Shown here: piece after piece, positions 58,728-64,000 of the stretch | Position numbering within the stretch: position 1 is the first letter of the stretch | Layout: every line of letters starts with the position of its first letter | Notes under the pieces: model-generated | The model's input: only the letters and a program-made list of their open reading frames with translations | What the model was told of the DNA's origin: nothing | The model's database searches: none | Source: Streptomyces sp. NBC_00443 | GTDB lineage: Bacteria > Actinomycetota > Actinomycetes > Streptomycetales > Streptomycetaceae | Reading direction: 5' to 3' | DNA: 64,000 nt | Assembly: GCF_036014175.1 (NCBI RefSeq) | Contig: NZ_CP107917.1 | Location: forward strand, 8,122,001-8,186,000 | Made by a program: the position numbers and the translations under genes

Positions 58728-59930
58728 ATGAAGTTCCTCTTCGACGACGCGGCGTTCTCCTTCCAGGCGCTGCGCACGGCCGGGCACGCCGCTTACGCGG
58801 GCGCCGATCTCGGCGAGGTCCTGGCCGCCTGCCGCAACATCCCCGACGGCGACGAGGAGGCCTGGTGCCGGGGGTGGACCGCCGTCGCCGAACGCCTCCA
58901 CCGTGTCGGTGCCGAGGCACTCGCCGCCGGCCACCGGGTCAGCGCCCGCGAGTCCCTCCTGCGGGCCTCGAACTACTACCGCACCGCCGACTTCTTCCGC
59001 GTCGAGGACCGGGACGCCGACCTCGAGTCGGCCCGCCTCGCCCGGTGCTCGCGGCAGACCTTCGCGCAGGCGGCACAGCTGTTCGACACTCCGGTCGTAC
59101 CCCTGCGGATCCCCTACGAGGACACCACCCTCCCGGGATACCTGTTCCTCGTCGACGGCACGGGCCGCAGCCGGCCCACCGTCATCCACCACGGCGGATA
59201 CGACTCCACCCTGGAGGAGCTGTACTTCATGGCGGCCGGCGGGGCACTGCGCCGCGGCTACCACGTCCTCGCCTTCGAAGGCCCCGGCCAGCAGTCCGTC
59301 CGGCGGGAGCAGGGACTGGTCTTCCGGCCGGACTGGGAACACGTGGTCACGCCCGTGGTGGACCACGCCCTGACCCGCCCGGAGGTGGACCCTGAGAGGC
59401 TTGTGCTGTTCGGCACCAGCTTCGGCGGACTGCTGGCCGCCCGCGCCACGGCCTTCGAGGACCGCTTCGCCGCGTGCGTCCTGCACAACGGGGTCTACGA
59501 CTTCTACGAGGTCCCCCTTCGCGGCATTCCGCCCTACCTGGGCGAGTGGGTGACGGACGGCCGGGACGACGTGGCCGGGCCCGCGCTGGCCGTCAGCATG
59601 GCCCAGAGCACCCAGGCGCGCTGGTTCCTGCGGCACGGCATGTGGGTCTTCGGGGCCAAGACGCCCCCCGAGGCGCTGCGCGCCTGCGCGCCGTACAACC
59701 TCGACACCGCGGCCGCGCACATCACCTGCCCCACGCTCGTCCTCGACGCGGAGAACGACCTGGCCTTTCACGGCGAGGCCCGGCGGGTGCACGAGGCGCT
59801 GCGCTGCGCGAAGGAGCTGATGCTGTTCACCGTCGCCGAAGGGGCCGGCGAACACTGTCAGGAGGGCGCGGCACTCCGCTTTCACCAGCGGGTCTTCGAC
59901 TGGCTCGACGAACGTCTGGCCCGCGCATGA
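58728..59930 (+). CDS. Alpha/beta hydrolase, FrsA/DHPON hydrolase-like
   Basis: A 400-residue hydrolase with a long helical N-terminal domain (about 1-135: GDEEAWCRGWTAVAERLHRV, ASNYYRTADFFRVEDRD) before the catalytic fold: RPTVIHHGGYDSTLEELYFM, YHVLAFEGPGQQSVRREQGL, nucleophile elbow VLFGTSFGGLLAARATAF, CPTLVLDAENDLAFHG (acid) and VAEGAGEHCQEGAALRFHQR (His). The build is shared with 2,6-dihydroxypseudooxynicotine hydrolase and FrsA-like esterases, which can cleave C-C bonds next to ketones. ATG 58728 with AAAGGGG upstream. First gene of the operon; stop overlaps the MFS start (ATGA). Confidence 0.9.
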   Translation: MKFLFDDAAFSFQALRTAGHAAYAGADLGEVLAACRNIPDGDEEAWCRGWTAVAERLHRVGAEALAAGHRVSARESLLRASNYYRTADFFRVEDRDADLESARLARCSRQTFAQAAQLFDTPVVPLRIPYEDTTLPGYLFLVDGTGRSRPTVIHHGGYDSTLEELYFMAAGGALRRGYHVLAFEGPGQQSVRREQGLVFRPDWEHVVTPVVDHALTRPEVDPERLVLFGTSFGGLLAARATAFEDRFAACVLHNGVYDFYEVPLRGIPPYLGEWVTDGRDDVAGPALAVSMAQSTQARWFLRHGMWVFGAKTPPEALRACAPYNLDTAAAHITCPTLVLDAENDLAFHGEARRVHEALRCAKELMLFTVAEGAGEHCQEGAALRFHQRVFDWLDERLARA

Positions 59931-61339
59931 CCGTTGGGGCGGACACCCGGTCGGCCACGGCGGACGGCACCCGCCGCCGGGCCCGCACCGTCCTGGCCTT
60001 GCTGGCGCTCTTCATCGTCGTCAACGCCGCTGACAAGGCCGTCCTCGGCCTGACCGCGGGCCCCATCAAGGACGACCTCGGGCTCTCCGCCACCGAGTTC
60101 GGCGTCATCGCCAGCAGCTTCTACCTCCTGTTCAGCCTCTCGGCCGTCTCGGTCGGCTTCCTGGGCGACCGCATCCGCCCCCGGCCCCTGCTCGCCGTGC
60201 TCGCCCTCGTCTGGGCGGCGGCGCAACTGCCGATCCTCCTCCCCGCCACAGGATTCGGAGCCCTCGTCGCCACCCGGGTCGTGCTCGGTGCGGGTGAGGG
60301 GCCGGGCTTCCCGCTGGCCAACTACACGGCGTTCACCTGGTTTCCGGAGAAGCGGCGCGCGCTGCCCTCGGCCGTCGTGGTCGCGGGCGGCGCGGGGGGC
60401 ACCGTCCTGGCCGCCCCGCTGGTCGTCCTGGTCACCAACACCCTCGGCTGGCGGGCCGCGTTCGGCCTGCTCGGGGCCGCCGGCGTGGTGTGGACCCTGG
60501 TCTGGCTGCGGGTCGGCGGCGGCGGGCCGTACGCCGCACACCTGGGCCCCGGACCGGCAGACGACGAACCGTCGGCAGGGGGCGTCCCGACGGTCTCCGC
60601 CGACGGGGCGCGCCCCACGGTCCCCTTCCGGCGCATCGTCACAACGGGCACCTGGCTCGGGGCCACTTTCTCCACCTTCGCGGTCATGTGGACGCTCTCC
60701 CTGGGTTTCGCCTGGCTGCCGCTCTTCCTGGAGGACCAGGTGGGCTTCAGCGACGCGGAGATCAGCGGGATCGTCGGGCTGCCGGCCCTGTCCATGGCCG
60801 TCCTGGTCCTCACCGCGGGAGCCGTCGCGCACCGGCTGCTGCGGAGAGGGGTGACCGCCCGGGTCGCGCAGGGACTGATCGGCGCGCTGCTGCCGCTTCT
60901 CGCCGGCATGTGTCTGCTACTCGCGACCCGGGCCGGTCCCGCCCCCCTCCTGCTGCCGTTGCTGGTCCTGGCGTTCTCCGCGGGCAACGGACAGACCCCC
61001 CTGACCAACGCGGCGATCGCGGACATCTGCCCGGCCGGCCGGCGCAGCGCCGCCCTGGGCCTCTCGTACGCCCTCGCCGCCCTCTCGAGCCTGCTCGCCC
61101 CCTATGTCACCGGGCGGATCATCGACGCGGCGCCCACCGAGGCCGCCGGCTACGGTCAGGCCTTCGACCTGGCCGCCTGTCTGCTGATCGCCGGTGCCGT
61201 GGTCTCGGCGCTCCTGATCCGACCCGACCGGGACGCCCTCACCTTGCTCGCCGCACACCCGGCGACGTCCAGCGCGTCCGCCGCTTCCAGCGCGTCCGCC
61301 GAGTCCAGTGCGGACGCGGAGCCCACAGCGAAGGAGTGA
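59927..61339 (+). CDS. MFS transporter
   Basis: A 470-residue, twelve-TM major facilitator. The TM1 region ALLALFIVVNAADKAVLGLT has an Asp as in anion:H+ symporters; loop 2-3 GFLGDRIRPRPLLAVLALVW; TM4-5 RVVLGAGEGPGFPLANYTAF resembles the GEGxxxP signature of the ACS (glucarate, phthalate, hydroxyphenylacetate) subfamily. The C-terminal tail is Ala/Ser-rich repeats (SSASAASSASAESSADAE). Overlaps the hydrolase gene by 4 bp; probably imports the organic anion metabolised by the operon. Confidence 0.92.
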   Translation: MTVGADTRSATADGTRRRARTVLALLALFIVVNAADKAVLGLTAGPIKDDLGLSATEFGVIASSFYLLFSLSAVSVGFLGDRIRPRPLLAVLALVWAAAQLPILLPATGFGALVATRVVLGAGEGPGFPLANYTAFTWFPEKRRALPSAVVVAGGAGGTVLAAPLVVLVTNTLGWRAAFGLLGAAGVVWTLVWLRVGGGGPYAAHLGPGPADDEPSAGGVPTVSADGARPTVPFRRIVTTGTWLGATFSTFAVMWTLSLGFAWLPLFLEDQVGFSDAEISGIVGLPALSMAVLVLTAGAVAHRLLRRGVTARVAQGLIGALLPLLAGMCLLLATRAGPAPLLLPLLVLAFSAGNGQTPLTNAAIADICPAGRRSAALGLSYALAALSSLLAPYVTGRIIDAAPTEAAGYGQAFDLAACLLIAGAVVSALLIRPDRDALTLLAAHPATSSASAASSASAESSADAEPTAKE

Positions 61340-61345
61340 CCCCCG

Positions 61346-62521
61346 ATGCCCGTAGACATCGCCGTCGTCCACGGGGCGCGTACCCCGATCGGCCGATACA
61401 AGGGCGCACTGAGCTCGACTCCCGCGCACCGGCTGGGCGCCCTCGTGATCCGCGAGGCGGTCGTCGGCGGTGGGCTGGACCTCGGCGCAGTGAGCGAGGT
61501 CGTCCTGGGCTGCGTGGGCCAGGTGGGCCCCGACGCGTTCAACGCCCGGCGTGCGTCCCTGGCCGCCGGGCTACCCGTGACGACCCCCGCGTACAACGTC
61601 AACAGGCTGTGCGGGTCCGGACTGCAGGCCGTCTGGTCGGCCGCGCAGAGCCTCACCCTCGGCGAGGCAGACGTCGTCGTGGCGGGCGGCAACGAGTCGA
61701 TGACCCGTCAGCCGCTGCTCGACTACAGCGAACGGGCCCCCGACGAGGTGCCGGGAGAGCCGACCGTGGACGGCACCGTTTCCCTGGTCACCGACCCCTT
61801 CGGGTGTTACCCGATGGGTATGACGGGCGAGGTGGTGGCGGACCGGTACGACATCTCGCGGCAGCGCCAGGACGAGTGGGCCGCCGAGAGTCAGCGCCGA
61901 GCCGCCGTCGCCGTCCGCGAGGGACGTTTCGACGAGCAGATCGTGCCCGTGGCCACCCCGGGCGGCGTCGTGGAGCGGGACGAACATCCCCGGCCCGGCA
62001 CGACGGTGGACAAGCTCGCCGGCCTGGCTCCCGTGTTCTCGCAGAACGGCACGATCACCGCCGGGAACTCCGCCGGCATCAACGACGGCGCTGCCGCCGT
62101 GCTGCTGATGCGCTCGGCCGATCTCACCCCCGGCGCCGCACCGCTGTGCCGGCTGCGCGACGCGGTCGTCACCGCGCTGGAGCCGGAGATCATGGGCGTC
62201 GCCCCGGCCGAGGCGATCCGCAGCCTGCTGCATCGCAACGGCCTCACCCTGGACGCGATCGACGTGATCGAACTCAACGAGGCGTTCGCCGCCCAGGTCC
62301 TGGCCGTCATGGACGGACTCAAGCTCGATCCGGACCGCGTCAACCCGAACGGCGGGGCGATCGCCCTCGGCCATCCCATCGGCGCCACGGGAACCGTCCT
62401 GTTGCTCAAGGCGGCTCACGAACTGCGCCGCACGGGCGGCCGGTTGGCCGTGATCGCCCTATGCATCGGCGGCGGCCAGGGAATCGCCGCACTGATCGAG
62501 AACCCGGACGGGACCCGATGA
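61346..62521 (+). CDS. Acetyl-CoA C-acyltransferase (thiolase)
   Basis: A 391-residue thiolase, reversible thiolysis of 3-ketoacyl-CoA. Nucleophile Cys in YNVNRLCGSGLQAVWSAAQS (about residue 87), GGNESMTRQPLLDYSERAPD (atypical of the usual GGxExMS), GNSAGINDGAAAVLLM, His in NPNGGAIALGHPIGATGTVL, and second Cys in VIALCIGGGQGIAALIE. Catalytic residues all present. Seven bp after the MFS gene and overlapping the ligase (ATGA). Could serve beta-ketoadipyl or acetoacetyl-type substrates. Confidence 0.94.
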   Translation: MPVDIAVVHGARTPIGRYKGALSSTPAHRLGALVIREAVVGGGLDLGAVSEVVLGCVGQVGPDAFNARRASLAAGLPVTTPAYNVNRLCGSGLQAVWSAAQSLTLGEADVVVAGGNESMTRQPLLDYSERAPDEVPGEPTVDGTVSLVTDPFGCYPMGMTGEVVADRYDISRQRQDEWAAESQRRAAVAVREGRFDEQIVPVATPGGVVERDEHPRPGTTVDKLAGLAPVFSQNGTITAGNSAGINDGAAAVLLMRSADLTPGAAPLCRLRDAVVTALEPEIMGVAPAEAIRSLLHRNGLTLDAIDVIELNEAFAAQVLAVMDGLKLDPDRVNPNGGAIALGHPIGATGTVLLLKAAHELRRTGGRLAVIALCIGGGQGIAALIENPDGTR

Positions 62522-64000
62522 GCGAGTACGTCTGGCATCCCACGCCGGAGTTCACCGAACACGGCAACATCGCGGCCTTCTGCCGCAAGCACGGCATCGA
62601 CGGCGGCTACCGCGAACTGCAGAACAGGTCCGTCACCCACCCCCAGTGGTTCTGGGAACGGGCCGCGGCGGACATCGGCATCGTCTGGCACACGCCGCCG
62701 AGGCGCGTGTGCGACGACACCGGAGGCATCGCCTCCACCCGCTGGTTCCCGGGAGGACGCACCAACCTCGTGGACTCCTGTCTCCACCGCCACCTACGGC
62801 AGGGGCGCGGGCGGGCTCCCGCACTGCGCTGGGAGCGGGAGGACGGCACGAAGGGAGTTCTCACGTACGACGAGGTCGCTGCCCGCAGCGCCCGGGTGGC
62901 AGGCGGACTGCGCGCCCTCGGGGTCGCGGAGGGCGACCGGGTGGCCGGGTATCTGCCGGCCGGTCCCGAGGCCTTCGTCCTGCTCTTCGCCTGCGCGCGC
63001 ATCGGCGCCGTGCTGGTGCCGCTGTTCTCCGGCTTCGGCACCGAGGCGATCGCCGTACGGCTTGTCGACGCCGGGGCGAGGGTCCTGGTCACCGCGGCGG
63101 CCGCCACCCGGCACGGCCGCCGGTACGACATGGAGACGGTGGCCCGTACAGCACTGGCAAAGGCCACGTGCGTACGTCATCTCGTCGTCGTTCGCGAAGA
63201 GCCGGGCGCCCCGCCGGATCCCTCCGGGCAGAGCCGCCGGAACATGCCATCCGCACCCGTAGGGGCGGGCGCAACGCCCCGTGCGTCGAGGCCCTCCTGG
63301 GCAGGCGACGTGTCGCAGGACGAGCCGACCGCCTCGCCGGGGCCCGCGACGACGACCTGGCACCGGCTCTCCGGCGCCGAGCCTGCCGAGACCGTCTCGC
63401 TCCCCACCGGCACCCCCTTCCTCCTGCTGCACACGTCGGGCACCACCGGGCGCCCCAAGGGCACGATCCACACCCACGGCGGCTTCCCGGTCCAGGTCGG
63501 CAGCGAGACCCGGTACAACCTCGACCTGCGGCCGGACGACGTGGCCTTCTGGGTCACCGACCCCGGCTGGATCATGTTCCCGCTCGTCGCCGTGGGCGCC
63601 ACCCTCGCCGGCGCCTGCGTCCTGGCGTATCAGGGCACGATCGACCATCCGGACGTCACCCGCCTGTGGCGGCTGCTCGACGACCACGGGGTCACCGTCT
63701 TCGGCAGCTCGCCCAGCCTGGCCCGCATGCTGATGGGCCGCGACCCGAAGCATCCGGCGCCGTCCCGGTTGCGCGTCCTCGGCTCCACCGGCGAGCCGTG
63801 GACCGAGGAGGCGTGGCGCTGGTACTTCGCCGACTTCGGCGGCAAACGCTGCCCGGTGATCAACATCTGCGGCGGCACCGAGGTCGGCGGATCCCTGCTC
63901 GCCTCCGCGCCCACCCTGCCCCAGTCGCCGTGCAGTTTCTCGGGGCCCTGCCTGGGCATCGACGCGGCGATCGAGGACGACCAGGACACAGAGCCGCCCG
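62518..64000 (+). CDS. AMP-forming acyl-CoA synthetase, acetyl/acetoacetyl-CoA synthetase-like (runs off window)
   Basis: At least 494 residues, open to the right edge. N terminus SEYVWHPTPEFTEHGNIAAF and HPQWFWERAAADIGIVWHTP are of the Acs/acetoacetyl-CoA synthetase type. Adenylation core: TYDEVAARSARVAGGLRALG, GAVLVPLFSGFGTEAIAVRL, the P-loop LLLHTSGTTGRPKGTIHTHG (about 302), TDPGWIMFPLVAVGATLAGA and INICGGTEVGGSLLAS (A5 motif). Residues about 227-284 form a low-complexity Pro/Ser/Ala insert before the P-loop, longer than usual. ATG 62518 overlaps the thiolase stop. Presumably activates the acid released by the operon's hydrolase. Confidence 0.92.
   Translation, partial: MSEYVWHPTPEFTEHGNIAAFCRKHGIDGGYRELQNRSVTHPQWFWERAAADIGIVWHTPPRRVCDDTGGIASTRWFPGGRTNLVDSCLHRHLRQGRGRAPALRWEREDGTKGVLTYDEVAARSARVAGGLRALGVAEGDRVAGYLPAGPEAFVLLFACARIGAVLVPLFSGFGTEAIAVRLVDAGARVLVTAAAATRHGRRYDMETVARTALAKATCVRHLVVVREEPGAPPDPSGQSRRNMPSAPVGAGATPRASRPSWAGDVSQDEPTASPGPATTTWHRLSGAEPAETVSLPTGTPFLLLHTSGTTGRPKGTIHTHGGFPVQVGSETRYNLDLRPDDVAFWVTDPGWIMFPLVAVGATLAGACVLAYQGTIDHPDVTRLWRLLDDHGVTVFGSSPSLARMLMGRDPKHPAPSRLRVLGSTGEPWTEEAWRWYFADFGGKRCPVINICGGTEVGGSLLASAPTLPQSPCSFSGPCLGIDAAIEDDQDTEPP

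Noticed and set aside
58002..64000. Polyketide or other biosynthetic gene cluster
   Set aside because: Thiolase and CoA ligase alone, with transporter and hydrolase, fit catabolism; there are no KS/AT/NRPS, terpene or tailoring enzymes.

Overview
High G+C throughout, GTG/TTG starts, strong AGGAGG-type ribosome sites, a conservon (cvnABCD), Streptomyces-type DUF families (DUF6397, DUF5709, DUF2690, DUF6461) and a Cys-ending sulfur leader peptide all point to a Streptomyces chromosome, probably arm or arm-proximal accessory DNA. I see no tRNA, rRNA, CRISPR array, prophage or large biosynthetic cluster.

Layout. 1-3582: eroded accessory DNA with a stop-broken fragment at the left edge, a DUF4436 membrane protein, a NucA/NucB-type nuclease remnant split by an in-frame TAG, an intact DUF6461 gene (possible immunity partner) and a TcmP-like scrap. 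3583-8358: an acetaldehyde-type aldehyde dehydrogenase behind a GAF/HTH regulator, a Tat-exported muramoyl amidase and a formamidase/acetamidase. 8760-12840: the xylose locus, a ROK repressor and xylB on the minus strand, divergent from xylA. 13048-22821: a Pro-rich membrane protein, a phytase-like esterase, a SWIM protein plus SNF2 helicase operon, a secreted esterase and hypotheticals. 22876-25794: MpaB oxygenase, a PadR repressor divergent from an alpha/beta hydrolase, and a methyltransferase. 25938-32963: an MHYT protein leading into cvnABCD, a PPOX flavoprotein, an extra CvnB paralogue and DUF6397. 32950-38230: TesB, a DUF3516 helicase, a YdjM-type protein, zinc-independent L31 and DUF5709. 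39040-42680: a heterodimeric ABC exporter with complementary degenerate ATP sites. 43450-47634: L,D-transpeptidase, PNGase A-like amidase, DctA. 47722-50966: MarR divergent from an ABC exporter, then MltG. 51099-51420: IS5-type transposase debris. 52108-56386: a flavin oxidoreductase and the ssuCBA sulfonate importer with its leader peptide. 56531-57948: YjbQ, then a lysin remnant abutting a truncated DUF2690 gene. 58002-64000: a TetR repressor divergent from a hydrolase, MFS, thiolase and acyl-CoA ligase operon that runs off the right edge.

The coherent functional units are xylose catabolism (ROK-XylB-XylA), sulfonate uptake, MHYT/conservon signalling, several divergent repressor/target pairs with visible palindromic operators (PadR, MarR, TetR, xyl), and the right-edge operon, which looks like uptake, hydrolysis, CoA activation and thiolysis of an unknown acid. 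A recurring oddity is the number of short tandem arrays (7, 9, 13, 16, 20 and about 127 bp units) in intergenic DNA, several of them abutting stop codons or lying in presumed promoter regions.
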